Source: Streptomyces sp. NBC_01775
Lineage (GTDB): Bacteria > Actinomycetota > Actinomycetes > Streptomycetales > Streptomycetaceae
Assembly: GCF_035917675.1 (NCBI RefSeq)
Contig: NZ_CP109104.1
Span: forward strand, 4,278,001 to 4,342,000
DNA: 64,000 bases
Direction: 5' to 3'
The position numbers were made by a program, and so were the translations under genes. Positions 8,980-17,905 of this stretch are shown here, piece by piece. Each line of letters starts with the position of its first letter. The stretch's first letter is position 1. Under the pieces are notes generated by a model that worked only from the letters and a program-made list of their open reading frames with translations, ran no database searches and was not told the origin of the DNA.

Positions 8980-9839
8980 GCCGGATCGATCCTCTTGGTG
9001 AACTCGTCGTGTCCCGGCCAGCTCAGCACGATCTCCCCGCCCTCCAGGCGGGCCCGTGCGAGGACCGGGGTCAGGTCGCGGTCCGCCGCCGCTGCCAGGG
9101 CTTCGGCGGCCGTCGCGTACGGGAGCAGCTCCCGCAGCGCGGAGATGGTGGGCGGCATCATCAGCAGCTCGCCCCTGTCGTAGCCCGCGGCGGCCTCCTC
9201 GGGGCGTACCCAGACGGTGCGGTCGGCCTCGGTGGACGCGTTGCGGGTGCGCTGGCCCTCCGGGAGGGCGGCCACGAAGAAGAACGTGTCGTAGCGCCGC
9301 TTCTCGAACTCGGGCGTGATCCAGCGCGCCCAGGCCCCCAGCAGGTCGGCACGCAGGACGAGGCCCCTGCGGTTGAGGAAGTCGGCGAAGGACAGCTCGT
9401 GGGCCACCAGAGCGGCCCTGTCGGCCTCCCAGTCCTCCCCCGTGGTGTCCGCCACGACCGTGCGCGGGTCCGGCCCGGCCAGGAGCACCCCGGACTCCTC
9501 GAAGGTCTCCCGGACAGCGGCACACACGATGGAGCGCGCCGTCGCCTCGTCCGTGCCGAACCGCTCGGCCCACCGCGCGCCGGTGGGTCCCGTGCTGTCG
9601 GTCGCGCGTGCGTCACGCGGGTCGACGGAACCGCCCGGATAGGCGTACGCGCCGCCCGCGAACGCCATGGAGGCACGGCGGCGCAGCATGTGGACGGCCG
9701 GTCCTTCGGGAGCGTCACGCAAAAGCATGACGGTCGCGGCTCTTCGCGGGGCGACGGGCGTGAGTTCGCCCGCTGCCATGGCGCGGATACGCTCCGGCCA
9801 CTCGGACGGGTACCACTGGCCGTTCTGGGTGGACGACAT
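8976..9839 (-). CDS. Nudix hydrolase (NUDT19-like)
   Basis: This 287-residue protein has a long insertion before a Nudix box whose core is AAVRETFEESGVLLA, preceded by AYAYPGGSVDPRDA. This arrangement resembles the NUDT19/RP2p type of CoA-diphosphatase-like Nudix enzymes. It is the first gene of a two-gene operon with the MBL hydrolase. A 350-bp non-coding stretch with short repeats lies upstream. Confidence 0.82.
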   Translation of the reverse strand: MSSTQNGQWYPSEWPERIRAMAAGELTPVAPRRAATVMLLRDAPEGPAVHMLRRRASMAFAGGAYAYPGGSVDPRDARATDSTGPTGARWAERFGTDEATARSIVCAAVRETFEESGVLLAGPDPRTVVADTTGEDWEADRAALVAHELSFADFLNRRGLVLRADLLGAWARWITPEFEKRRYDTFFFVAALPEGQRTRNASTEADRTVWVRPEEAAAGYDRGELLMMPPTISALRELLPYATAAEALAAAADRDLTPVLARARLEGGEIVLSWPGHDEFTKRIDPA

Positions 9840-9892
9840 GGCCGGATGCTACGGCCCACCGCGTCGATGTTCGAGAGGCGACCGACGTGCCG

Positions 9893-10056
9893 GCATCCGG
9901 TCGCACGGGCTGGAAGTGCGCATATCCGGTCACGCGAGCCGATCATGCGGGCATCCGGTCACGCGGAACATCGCCCGGCATCCGGTCGCGCCAACGTCAC
10001 CGGCGACCTCGGGGTGGCATCCGGTCACGCGCGACCGTCCGGCGCGGCATCCGGAG
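9893..10056. repeat. Six irregular copies of GCATCCGGTCACGCG between genes
   Basis: Copies begin near 9893, 9919, 9951, 9978, 10017 and 10047, spaced 26-39 bp apart and all in the same orientation. The conserved core is CATCCGG(T/A), mostly followed by CACGCG or CGCG. They lie in the 9840-10195 gap upstream of the Nudix gene and downstream of ridA. No gene is visible there. The spacing is too irregular, and the units too short, for a CRISPR array. Confidence 0.7.
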
Positions 10057-10195
10057 GCCAGCGGGGAACGGCCGACGGGCCGACCCCGAGGACCCGACGG
10101 CCGTGTGCGCCGTCAGGCCGTCCGGATCGGCCCTTTCCGTCCCGTGCGGAAGCCCGCCCCTGCGGCAGCCCGGTCAGAGGGCTGCCGGACGGCGC

Positions 10196-10660
10196 TCAGT
10201 CGGCCAGCTCGACCTGGGCCTCGACCTCCACGGGCGCGTCCATCGGCAGCACGGCGACGCCGACGGCGCTGCGCGCGTGCACGCCCTTCTCACCCAGGAC
10301 CTCGCCGAGCAGCTCGCTCGCGCCGTTGATGACACCGGGCTGGCCGGTGAAGTCCGGCGCGGAGGCGACGAATCCGGTGACCTTGACGACACGTGCGACC
10401 CGGTCGAGGTCCCCGGCGACCGACTTCACCGCGGCCAGCACGTTCAGCGCGGCCGTACGCGCCAGCTCCTTCGCCTCCTCGGGGGTGACCTCGCCGCCGA
10501 CCTTCCCGGTCAGCGGGAGCGTGCCCTCGACCAGGGGGACCTGGCCCGCGGTGTAGATGTACTTGCCCGACTGCACCGCGGGCACGTAGGCACCCGCGGG
10601 GGTGGCGGTCACCGGCAGCGTCAGGCCGAGCTCCGCCAGCTTGTCCTCGACCGCGCTCAC
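10196..10660 (-). CDS. RidA family protein
   Basis: This 154-residue protein of the RidA/YjgF/UK114 superfamily has the long form common in actinobacteria (AVQSGKYIYTAGQVPLVEG near residue 27, AVGVAVLPMDAPVEVEAQVEL at the end). Canonical RidA deaminates reactive enamine/imine intermediates, using an Arg in the C-terminal part. In this paralogue that region reads ARSAVGVAVLPMDAPVE, and the activity is uncertain. The GTG start overlaps the DUF4177 stop. Confidence 0.85.
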   Translation of the reverse strand: MSAVEDKLAELGLTLPVTATPAGAYVPAVQSGKYIYTAGQVPLVEGTLPLTGKVGGEVTPEEAKELARTAALNVLAAVKSVAGDLDRVARVVKVTGFVASAPDFTGQPGVINGASELLGEVLGEKGVHARSAVGVAVLPMDAPVEVEAQVELAD

Positions 10661-10818
10661 GCTTCCTTCTCCCGCTTCAGGTATGCCACGAGCTGCTCGG
10701 GGTTGTTCGGCCCGGGCACGACCTGGACCAGCTCCCAGCCGTCCTCGCCCCAGGTGTCCAGGATCTGCTTGGTCGCGTGCACGAGGAGCGGCACGGTCGC
10801 GTATTCCCACTTCGTCAT
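10657..10818 (-). CDS. Small DUF4177-like protein
   Basis: This 53-residue protein (MTKWEYATVPLLVHATKQIL..., then GEDGWELVQVVPGPN) has the WEY...GWELV pattern of DUF4177 proteins. Function is unknown. It is coupled to ridA by a GTGA overlap and divergent from the ArsA-like gene. The ATG at 10818 is chosen because it gives the usual family length. Confidence 0.8.
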   Translation of the reverse strand: MTKWEYATVPLLVHATKQILDTWGEDGWELVQVVPGPNNPEQLVAYLKREKEA

Positions 10819-10945
10819 GGGGACGACCCTAACGGCTGCGGCCACCCCCGCACGGGCGCGGTGGTTCCGGCTGTTCAAGCCCGGAAGAGGCTTCCGCGGG
10901 GAACCCGGCGCGTAGGCGGGGCGCGCGCTGGTTAGGCTCCCAGCC

Positions 10946-11941
10946 GTGAGCAGGCTTCACGTAGTGACCGGCAAGGGCGGGACCGGCAAGACGACGGTCG
11001 CCGCCGCACTAGCGCTGGCTCTGGCCGACGGCGGGCAGCGCACGCTGCTCGTCGAGGTCGAGGGCAGGCAGGGCATCGCCCAGCTCTTCGAAACCGAGCC
11101 GCTTCCCTACGAGGAACGCAAGATCGCCGTCTCGCACGGCGGCGGCGAGGTGTACGCGCTGGCCATCGACGCGGAGAGGGCGCTGCTGGACTACCTCCAG
11201 ATGTTCTACAAGCTCGGCAGCGCCGGCCGCGCGCTCAAGCGCCTGGGCGCCATCGACTTCGCGACGACCATCGCGCCGGGGCTGCGCGACGTGCTGCTGA
11301 CCGGAAAGGCGTGCGAGGCGGTGCGGCGCAGGGACAAGCACCAGCGTCCCGTCTACGACGCCGTGGTGATGGACGCGCCGCCCACCGGCCGCATCGCCCG
11401 CTTCCTGGGCGTGAACGAGGAGGTGGCCGGACTGGCGAAGGTCGGCCCCGTCCACAACCAGGCGCAGGCCGTGATGCGGGTCCTCAAGTCGCCGGAGACG
11501 GCGGTGCACCTGGTGACGCTGCTGGAGGAGATGCCGGTCCAGGAGACCGTCGACGGCATCACCGAGTTGCGCTCGGCCGGGCTGCCCACCGGAAGCGTGG
11601 TGGTCAACATGGTCCGCCCGAGGCTGCTGGACGAGGAGCACCTGAAGGCAGCGGACGGGCACAGGGCCGAGGTCGCGCGCGCCTTCGCACGCGCCGGCCT
11701 GGGCGGCGCACGGCGCGGAGGGCACGCCGAGCGCCTCGTCGCACCGCTTCTGGAGCAGGGCAGGGAGCACGCGGAGCGCGTCGGGCTGGAGCGGGGGCTG
11801 CGCGAGGAACTGCGCGAGCAGGGCCTTCCCATGCGGGAACTGCCCCTGCTGAGCGAGGGAGTCGAGCTGGCGGGCCTGTACGGCATGGCCGGCGAGCTGC
11901 GCGCCCAGTGGCAGACCGGAACCGGCGGGAGGCAGCGATGA
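10946..11941 (+). CDS. ArsA-like anion-transporting ATPase, first of a pair
   Basis: This 331-residue P-loop ATPase of the ArsA/GET3 (MinD-type) group has the deviant Walker A motif VTGKGGTGKTTVAAALAL at the N-terminus and AVVMDAPPTGRIARFL as Walker B / switch II. The Streptomyces gene pair upstream of wblA encodes two such proteins, generally annotated ion-transporting ATPases. The real role may be targeting or assembly of envelope or iron-sulfur proteins and is not known. It overlaps the second ATPase gene by 4 bp. Confidence 0.88.
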   Translation: MSRLHVVTGKGGTGKTTVAAALALALADGGQRTLLVEVEGRQGIAQLFETEPLPYEERKIAVSHGGGEVYALAIDAERALLDYLQMFYKLGSAGRALKRLGAIDFATTIAPGLRDVLLTGKACEAVRRRDKHQRPVYDAVVMDAPPTGRIARFLGVNEEVAGLAKVGPVHNQAQAVMRVLKSPETAVHLVTLLEEMPVQETVDGITELRSAGLPTGSVVVNMVRPRLLDEEHLKAADGHRAEVARAFARAGLGGARRGGHAERLVAPLLEQGREHAERVGLERGLREELREQGLPMRELPLLSEGVELAGLYGMAGELRAQWQTGTGGRQR

Positions 11942-13530
11942 GCCGCACAGAGCGCGAGAGGGGCCCCTCGGTCTCTCAGGAGGCGGCAGAGGCAGCGGAG
12001 GCGGCAGCGGCCACAGACGCGGCGGAGACCCCCGCACCCGGCGAGGGGACGGCACCCATGGACCCGCTGGACGCCAAGGCCCTGGACATCGACCCGCTCC
12101 TGGAGGACCCCAACACCCGCATCGTCGTCTGCTGCGGCTCCGGTGGGGTCGGCAAGACGACCACGGCTGCGGCGCTGGGCGTGCGGGCCGCCGAGCGCGG
12201 TCGCCGCGCCGTCGTACTGACGATCGACCCCGCCCGCCGCCTCGCGCAGTCGATGGGCCTCTCGGAGCTGGACAACACCCCGCGCGAGGTCCCGGGCGTC
12301 GACACCTCGGCGGGCGGCGAACTGCACGCCATGATGCTCGACATGAAGCGCACGTTCGACGACATAGTCGAAGCGCACGCGGATCCCGACCGCGCCAAGG
12401 CGATTCTGGAAAACCCCTTCTACCAGTCGCTGTCCGCCGGATTCGCGGGGACGCAGGAGTACATGGCGATGGAGAAGCTGGGGCAGCTGCGCTCCGGCGA
12501 CGAGTGGGACCTGATCGTCGTGGACACCCCGCCCTCGCGCTCGGCGCTGGACTTCCTGGACGCCCCCAAGCGGCTGGGCTCCTTCCTGGACGGGAAGTTC
12601 ATCAAGCTGATGATGGCTCCGGCCCGGGTCGGCGGCCGGGCCGGCATGAAGTTCGTGAACCTGGGGATGGCGGGCCTGTCGATGTTCACGGGCGCGCTCA
12701 ACAAGCTTCTGGGCGCCGGGCTCCTGCGGGACGTCCAGACCTTCGTCGCCGCCATGGACACCATGTTCGGCGGCTTCCGTACCCGCGCCGACGCCACCTA
12801 CCGGCTGCTCCAGGCGCCGGGCACGGCCTTCTTGGTGGTGGCGGCACCCGAGCGGGACGCGCTGCGCGAGGCCGCGTATTTCGTGGAACGGCTGGCCGCC
12901 GACCGGATGCCCCTCGCCGGACTGGTGCTCAACCGGATGCACGGGAGCGAGGCGGCCGGACTGAGCGCCGAGCGGGCCCTCGCCGCCGCCGAAAATCTTG
13001 AGGACGGCGGCATTGTGGATCGCGGCCAGGGGAAGGGTGGAGGACACAGCGCCCCGTCGGCCGGTCCAGAGGATCCCGAGGACGGCTCCCCCGCCTTCGA
13101 GGACCCCGGCTCCGCCGGATCCGTCACCACCTCACGAGCCTCTCGCACGACCCACGCCGATGCCGCCACGCCCGCCGAGCAGGCGGGCACCGCCCGCGCG
13201 AGCGGGGAGACCGACACCACCGGGGGGAACGAGAAGACACAGCGAACGACGCCGGACGCGCGTATGGGCGCACCTGACGGCAGCACAGCGCCCGACGAGG
13301 ACGCCGACGACACCACCGCGGCCGACGACACCGCCACGCTGGCCGCGGGGCTGCTGCGGCTGCACGCAGAACGCATGCGGCTGCTCGCGCGCGAACGACG
13401 TACCCGCGACCGCTTCACCGCGCTGCACCCCGAGGTGCCCGTGGCGGAAGTGACCGCCCTGCCGGGCGACGTGCACGACCTTGAAGGCCTGCGCACGATC
13501 GGTGAGCGGCTGGCCCAGCAGCAGCGGTGA
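11938..13530 (+). CDS. ArsA-like anion-transporting ATPase, second of a pair
   Basis: This 530-residue partner of the preceding ATPase has Walker A CCGSGGVGKTTTAAALGVRA near residue 65 and the switch motif LIVVDTPPSRSALDFLDAP. It also has a hydrophobic stretch MAGLSMFTGALNKLLGAGLL. Between about residues 360 and 450 there is an acidic, Thr/Ser-rich low-complexity insertion (TDTTGGNEKTQ..., DEDADDTTAADDTATL) that separates the ATPase from a C-terminal helical end. Such linkers vary between strains. It is cotranscribed with the first ATPase, and wblA lies convergent downstream. Confidence 0.88.
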   Translation: MSRTERERGPSVSQEAAEAAEAAAATDAAETPAPGEGTAPMDPLDAKALDIDPLLEDPNTRIVVCCGSGGVGKTTTAAALGVRAAERGRRAVVLTIDPARRLAQSMGLSELDNTPREVPGVDTSAGGELHAMMLDMKRTFDDIVEAHADPDRAKAILENPFYQSLSAGFAGTQEYMAMEKLGQLRSGDEWDLIVVDTPPSRSALDFLDAPKRLGSFLDGKFIKLMMAPARVGGRAGMKFVNLGMAGLSMFTGALNKLLGAGLLRDVQTFVAAMDTMFGGFRTRADATYRLLQAPGTAFLVVAAPERDALREAAYFVERLAADRMPLAGLVLNRMHGSEAAGLSAERALAAAENLEDGGIVDRGQGKGGGHSAPSAGPEDPEDGSPAFEDPGSAGSVTTSRASRTTHADAATPAEQAGTARASGETDTTGGNEKTQRTTPDARMGAPDGSTAPDEDADDTTAADDTATLAAGLLRLHAERMRLLARERRTRDRFTALHPEVPVAEVTALPGDVHDLEGLRTIGERLAQQQR

Positions 13531-13711
13531 GCTGCTCGCGCTGCTGCGTGCCGACTCCGGGCAGGCTGAAGCGCTTGGCCGCGCCGGACTGCCTCGTGGA
13601 CCTGTGGACCTCGCAGACCTCGGGGTGAATCACCTCGTGGGGGTTCGCCTCATCCGGGTCGAACGGCCTCGTCGCGACCCGCAGCGCCTCGTCGGCCCGT
13701 GAATCCGCAGC

Positions 13712-13736
13712 TGAATCGCTGCACCTCAGCGATTCA
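13712..13736. terminator. Stem-loop between the ATPase operon and wblA
   Basis: TGAATCGCTG pairs exactly with CAGCGATTCA across a 5-nt loop. It sits about 180 bp after the ATPase gene and 40 bp after the end of wblA, in the convergent gap. Confidence 0.65.
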
Positions 13737-13776
13737 CATGACACTGGATGTGTTGGAGCGGCCTTGGAGCCGGGGT

Positions 13777-14127
13777 CTATCCCACAGCTGCATAGTCCTG
13801 GTCGTAGTCGTGCTCATCGTCCATGTCCACGGGCAGTACGCCGCCCGTGCTGCGCTCATACTCCGAGCGCGCCGTTTCCAGCAGGCGGCGCCAAGAGGTG
13901 ACCGTGGGGCGACGGCGCAGCAGCGCTCTCCGCTCCCGCTCGGTCATCCCGCCCCACACGCCGAACTCCACACGGTTGTCCAGAGCGTCCGCGAGGCATT
14001 CCGTGCGGACGGGGCAGCCGGTGCATACGGCCTTGGCGCGGTTCTGCGCCGCTCCTTGCACAAACAGCTCATCTGGATCCGTCGTGCGGCAGGCTGCCTG
14101 CGCACTCCAGTCTGTAACCCAGCTCAT
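13777..14127 (-). CDS. wblA: WblA, WhiB-like iron-sulfur regulator
   Basis: This 116-residue WhiB-like protein has four Cys ligands for a [4Fe-4S] cluster (ACRTTDPDELF plus AVCTGCPVRTEC, giving the C-X2-C-X5-C part). It also has the GVWGGMTERERRALLRR turn-helix used for DNA or sigma-factor contact. Sequence and neighbourhood match Streptomyces WblA, which is needed for the switch from aerial growth to sporulation and represses antibiotic production. The ATG at 14127 (MSWVTDWSAQAACRTTD) is chosen over an upstream in-frame start because it matches the family length. Confidence 0.95.
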   Translation of the reverse strand: MSWVTDWSAQAACRTTDPDELFVQGAAQNRAKAVCTGCPVRTECLADALDNRVEFGVWGGMTERERRALLRRRPTVTSWRRLLETARSEYERSTGGVLPVDMDDEHDYDQDYAAVG

Positions 14128-14628
14128 TGCCGGTGCCGTCCTCTCCCGAATCGAGGCTCCCCCACGGCGGCGAACGGCATATTCACCGTTGCCAGTTGAG
14201 GACGTTACGGAAGGCGGACAGGGCGCAACACCCCCTTCGGGCCCAATCTTGAATGGCCCGAACGGACTATGCGTATGCGGCAGATCACCCAACGGAGTGA
14301 GCGGACGACAAGCACGACCTTCCCGGCAGATCCGGGCAGTTCAACAGCCTGACTGCTCAAATGGGCGGCTCTGGAAGGGCAGCCGGCGGCCTGTCCGGCA
14401 ATTGTCACTACAGATTTCTTCTGGCATATGACCGCTCACGAGGCAGCCCTCATCACTCACTTGAGTGAGCTGGAGGGCAAGGAAGAGCTGCGTGGTGGGG
14501 AACCACTGATGTGACGGGTGGGAGGACGAGAACGAGCCACAGCTTAGGTGACCTCTCTCGCCCCTGTCCGGCGTTTGCCACGCTTCTCCACGGGATTCCG
14601 GGGGTGTACTCGTCGTAGGCTCTTCCCC
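14128..14628. other. 500-bp intergenic region between wblA and the PBP gene
   Basis: This divergent promoter region for wblA (leftwards) and the PBP gene (rightwards) is less GC-rich than its surroundings, for example ACTACAGATTTCTTCTGGCAT near 14405. It contains the direct repeat TCACTTGAGTGAG-like sequence near 14453. No gene is evident. A long untranslated leader for wblA would fit, but the start sites cannot be placed from sequence alone. Confidence 0.5.
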
Positions 14629-16911
14629 ATGGCTAAGAAGCGCGCGGGCCGAGGGCTGAGTGGCCCCCAGCAGATCGCCAAGTTCGTCGGTGTCAGTGTG
14701 CTGGCGGGGGCGGTGATGGCAGGGCTCGCGCTGCCCGCTGTCGGAACGCTGGGCCTCGCCGCCAAGGGCACGGTCGAAGGCTTCGACGAGTTGCCCGTCA
14801 ACCTCAAGCGCCCCCCGCTCAGCCAGCGCACCACGATCCTGGACCGGCAGGGCGGTGAGATCGCCAAGGTCTATTCGCGCGACCGTACGGTCGTGGACCT
14901 CAAGAACATCTCGCCCTACATGCGCAAGGCGATCGTCGCCATCGAGGACGCGCGCTTCTACCAGCACGGCGCGGTCGACCTCAAGGGCGTGCTGCGCGCG
15001 GTGAACCGGAACGCGCAGTCGGGCCAGGTCTCGCAGGGCGCCTCGACCCTCACCCAGCAGTACGTCAAGAACGTCTTCGTCGAGGAGGCGGGCAACGACC
15101 CCGACAAGGTCGCCCGCGCCACCCAGCAGACCATCGGCCGGAAGATAAAGGAGCTGAAGTACGCGATCCAGGTCGAGGAGGAGCTGGGCAAGAAGCGGAT
15201 CCTGGAGAACTACCTCAACATCACCTTCTTCGGCCAGCAGGCCTACGGGGTCGAGGCCGCCTCGCAGCGGTACTTCTCCAAGTCGGCCAAGGACCTGAAG
15301 CTGGAGGAGGCCGCGCTGCTCGCCGGGATCGTCCAGTCCCCGACCCGGTACGACCCGGTCAGCAACGGGCAGGAAGCGAAGAAGCGGCGCGACGCCGTGC
15401 TGAGCCGGATGGCCGTACACCACGACGTCAGCAAGGCCAAGGCCGCCGAGGCGAAGAAGAAGCCGATCAAACTGGCCGTCAGCAAGCCCAAGAACGGCTG
15501 CATCACCGCCACCAAGGGCTCCGGATTCTTCTGTGACTACGTACGCCAGGTCTTCTTGAACGACCCCACCTTCGGAAAGACCCGCAAGGTGCGCGCCAAG
15601 CGGTGGAACCAGGGCGGCCTCACGGTCAAGACCACGCTCGACCCGAAGTCCCAGGAGTCGGTCAAGGCGTCCATCGAGTCGCATGTGAACAAGTCCGACA
15701 AGGTCGCGACAGCCGCCTCGATCGTGGAGCCCGGCACCGGCAAGATCCTGGGGATGGGTCAGTCCCGGCCGTACGGCTTCGGGAAGAACGAGACGCAGAT
15801 AAACCTCTCGGTGGACAGGAGCATGGGCGGCGGCGCCGGATACCAGCCAGGTTCGACCTTCAAGCCCGTGATAGCCGCAGCGGCGCTGGACAGGGGAATG
15901 AGCCCCTACAAGTCGTACCCCTCGCCGTACCGCATGCAGTACCCGTCCCCGGTGAAGACCTGCCGCGGCGACTGGCAGGGCAAGGCTCCGGTCGAGAACG
16001 AGAACAGCACTGAGGTCGGGCCGTACCGGATGAAGGAAGCGACCGCGAAATCGGTCAACACCTACTTCGTCTCGCTCATAAGCGAAACCGGTATCTGCCC
16101 CGTCACCGACATGGCGAAGAAGATGGGCATCGAGCGCGCCGACGGCAAGAAGATCGACCAGGTGCCGTCGATCTCGCTCGGCACCCAGGAGATGTCGCCG
16201 CTGACCATGGCCGAGGGCTACGCCACGTTCGCCAACCGTGGCGTGCACTGCACTCCCGTCGCCATCGAGTCGATCACCGACGCGCGGGGCAAGAAGCTGC
16301 GCGTGCCGAAGTCGAAGTGTGAGCGCGCGATGAAGACCAAGACCGCCGATACGGTCAGCGCCCTGCTGCGTGGCGTGGTCGAGGACGGCACCGGCAAGAA
16401 GGCCGGCCTGTCGGGCAGGGACAGCGCGGGCAAGACGGGTACGACGGACGAGCGGTACGCCGCCTGGTTCGTGGGCTACACGCCGAACATGTCCGGCGCC
16501 GTATGGGTCGGCGACCCGACGCACCGCACCCAGATGACCAACATCACCATCGGCGGGGTGCCGTACGACAAGGTCTTCGGTGGCGAGGTCCCCGGCCCGA
16601 TCTGGCGGGACGCGATGACCGGCGCGCTGGCGGGCAAGCCGTCGCCCGACTTCCACCACGTGCCCATCCGGGACGGCGGCAAGAAGAAGCCGAAGCCGCC
16701 GAGGCGCGATGGCGGTGGCCGTGGTGGCGGTGGCGGTGGCCAGGGCGGCAACTCCGGCGACAACAAGCCGGATGATCCCTGGCCGGACGTTCCGGACGTC
16801 GTCGGCGGAAACGACAACGGCGGGGCCGCGAACGGCAACGGCGGTGGCGGCGGCGGCTGGCCGGGTGGCAACGAAGGTGATCCCGGTGGTGGCGGCTGGG
16901 ACTGGCCGTAG
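14629..16911 (+). CDS. Class A penicillin-binding protein (transglycosylase/transpeptidase)
   Basis: This 760-residue bifunctional peptidoglycan synthase has one N-terminal membrane anchor (about residues 20-45). A GT51 domain with EDARFYQHGAVDLKG (catalytic Glu) and GASTLTQQYVKN follows. Next is a transpeptidase domain with STFK (active Ser), SVN and KTGT motifs. The C-terminal 80 residues are Gly/Pro/Asn-rich and low complexity (GGGRGGGGGGQGG, then a DPWPDVPDV segment), typical of wall-facing tails. The ATG at 14629 is the start that leaves a short basic cytoplasmic tail before the anchor. It is divergent from wblA, as in other Streptomyces. Confidence 0.95.
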   Translation: MAKKRAGRGLSGPQQIAKFVGVSVLAGAVMAGLALPAVGTLGLAAKGTVEGFDELPVNLKRPPLSQRTTILDRQGGEIAKVYSRDRTVVDLKNISPYMRKAIVAIEDARFYQHGAVDLKGVLRAVNRNAQSGQVSQGASTLTQQYVKNVFVEEAGNDPDKVARATQQTIGRKIKELKYAIQVEEELGKKRILENYLNITFFGQQAYGVEAASQRYFSKSAKDLKLEEAALLAGIVQSPTRYDPVSNGQEAKKRRDAVLSRMAVHHDVSKAKAAEAKKKPIKLAVSKPKNGCITATKGSGFFCDYVRQVFLNDPTFGKTRKVRAKRWNQGGLTVKTTLDPKSQESVKASIESHVNKSDKVATAASIVEPGTGKILGMGQSRPYGFGKNETQINLSVDRSMGGGAGYQPGSTFKPVIAAAALDRGMSPYKSYPSPYRMQYPSPVKTCRGDWQGKAPVENENSTEVGPYRMKEATAKSVNTYFVSLISETGICPVTDMAKKMGIERADGKKIDQVPSISLGTQEMSPLTMAEGYATFANRGVHCTPVAIESITDARGKKLRVPKSKCERAMKTKTADTVSALLRGVVEDGTGKKAGLSGRDSAGKTGTTDERYAAWFVGYTPNMSGAVWVGDPTHRTQMTNITIGGVPYDKVFGGEVPGPIWRDAMTGALAGKPSPDFHHVPIRDGGKKKPKPPRRDGGGRGGGGGGQGGNSGDNKPDDPWPDVPDVVGGNDNGGAANGNGGGGGGWPGGNEGDPGGGGWDWP

Positions 16912-16992
16912 CCGCGCGCTGCGGGTGCCGACGGCGGCTGCCCTGACAGTGGGTGCCGGCGGCGTCTGACAGCGGCCATCCGGTGCGAGGAA

Positions 16993-17038
16993 GCATGAGT
17001 AAGGGGCGCCCTTCTGGAAGGGCGCCCCTTACTCATGC
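16993..17038. terminator. Very stable 22-bp stem terminator after the PBP gene
   Basis: GCATGAGTAAGGGGCGCCCTTC pairs perfectly with the segment ending at 17038. The loop is effectively four bases. It shares the TAAGGGGC core with the terminator after crp. Confidence 0.85.
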
Positions 17039-17144
17039 GCTCACGCGCTGTGGGTGCTCGCTGTAGGTACTGCTGGCGCTTCGGGCCCTCGTCCTCTGGC
17101 CTCGTAGGGCCCGGACCCGGACCCGGACCGGGGCCCGGGGGTCG

Positions 17145-17609
17145 CTAGCCTGCCAAGCGCTTCTTCACCACTGCGGCGACCCGGCCGCCCTCGGCACGGC
17201 CCGCCACCTTCGGATTGACGATCTTCATGACGGCGCCCATCGCGCGGGGACCCTCGGCTCCGGATGCCTGCGCCTCGGCGACCGCCTCCCCGACCAGCGC
17301 CTCCAGCTCCTCGTCGGAGAGCTGCTGGGGCAAGTAGCGCGCGAGCACCTCGCCCTCGGCGCGCTCCCTGTCGGCCTGCTCGGCACGACCGCCGCCCGCG
17401 AACGCCTCGGCCGCCTCACGCCGCTTCTTCGCCTCGCGGGCGATGACCTTCTGCACCTCGTCGTCGGAGAGTTCACGCGCGCTGGTGCCCGCGACCTCCT
17501 CCTTCGTGATCGCGGTCAGGGTCATACGGAGGGTGGCGGAACGCAGCTCGTCGCGCTCCTTGATCGCTGCGGTCAGGTCGTCCTGCAGCCGGGACTTGAG
17601 CGTGGTCAT
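17145..17609 (-). CDS. GatB/YqeY domain protein
   Basis: This 154-residue all-helical YqeY protein starts MTTLKSRLQDDLTAAIKERDELRSA and ends with GAVMKIVNPKVAGRAEGGRVA. It has homology to the tRNA-binding C-terminal domain of GatB, but stand-alone members have no assigned reaction. It is convergent with the PBP gene across a C/G-rich repeat tract at about 17100-17140. Confidence 0.88.
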   Translation of the reverse strand: MTTLKSRLQDDLTAAIKERDELRSATLRMTLTAITKEEVAGTSARELSDDEVQKVIAREAKKRREAAEAFAGGGRAEQADRERAEGEVLARYLPQQLSDEELEALVGEAVAEAQASGAEGPRAMGAVMKIVNPKVAGRAEGGRVAAVVKKRLAG

Positions 17610-17639
17610 GGAGGTCAGTGTGCCAGGATCCGGCCAAAG

Positions 17640-17900
17640 CTTGCCCGGGATAAACGGTCGGGGTCGGGGCCGGGGGGGGCGGGGACGCCAGGGCGCCAGG
17701 GCGGGACAGGCTCTGAACGTCGTATCGCGGGCGGCGGACGGCTCGGGCGGCGGGCGGCGGACGGCGGGCGTCGGCTGACCGGCTCGCCCCGCTGGGTCGG
17801 CCGGCTGGTGGGCCGACCGCCGGCTGACTCGCTGGCTGGTCCGCCGGCTGGCTCGCTGGCCTGGACTCGCTGCGTGGGGTCTGCCGGGTCTGCGACCATG
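17640..17900. repeat. GC-rich degenerate repeats upstream of the phosphoesterase
   Basis: This is a tract of CGGGCGGCGGACGG-like units, then GGCTGGCTCGCTGG-like units. It fills the gap between yqeY and the metallophosphoesterase start. No gene is supported. Confidence 0.5.
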
Positions 17901-17905
17901 GGCCC

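Noticed and set aside
9893..10056. Possible CRISPR array
   Set aside because: Units are only about 15 bp, spacing varies (26-39 bp) and no cas gene is present.
9009..10556. Long plus-strand open frame of 515 codons
   Set aside because: It runs antisense to the Nudix and RidA genes, is Arg-rich and has no recognisable domain. GC-rich DNA commonly leaves such frames open.
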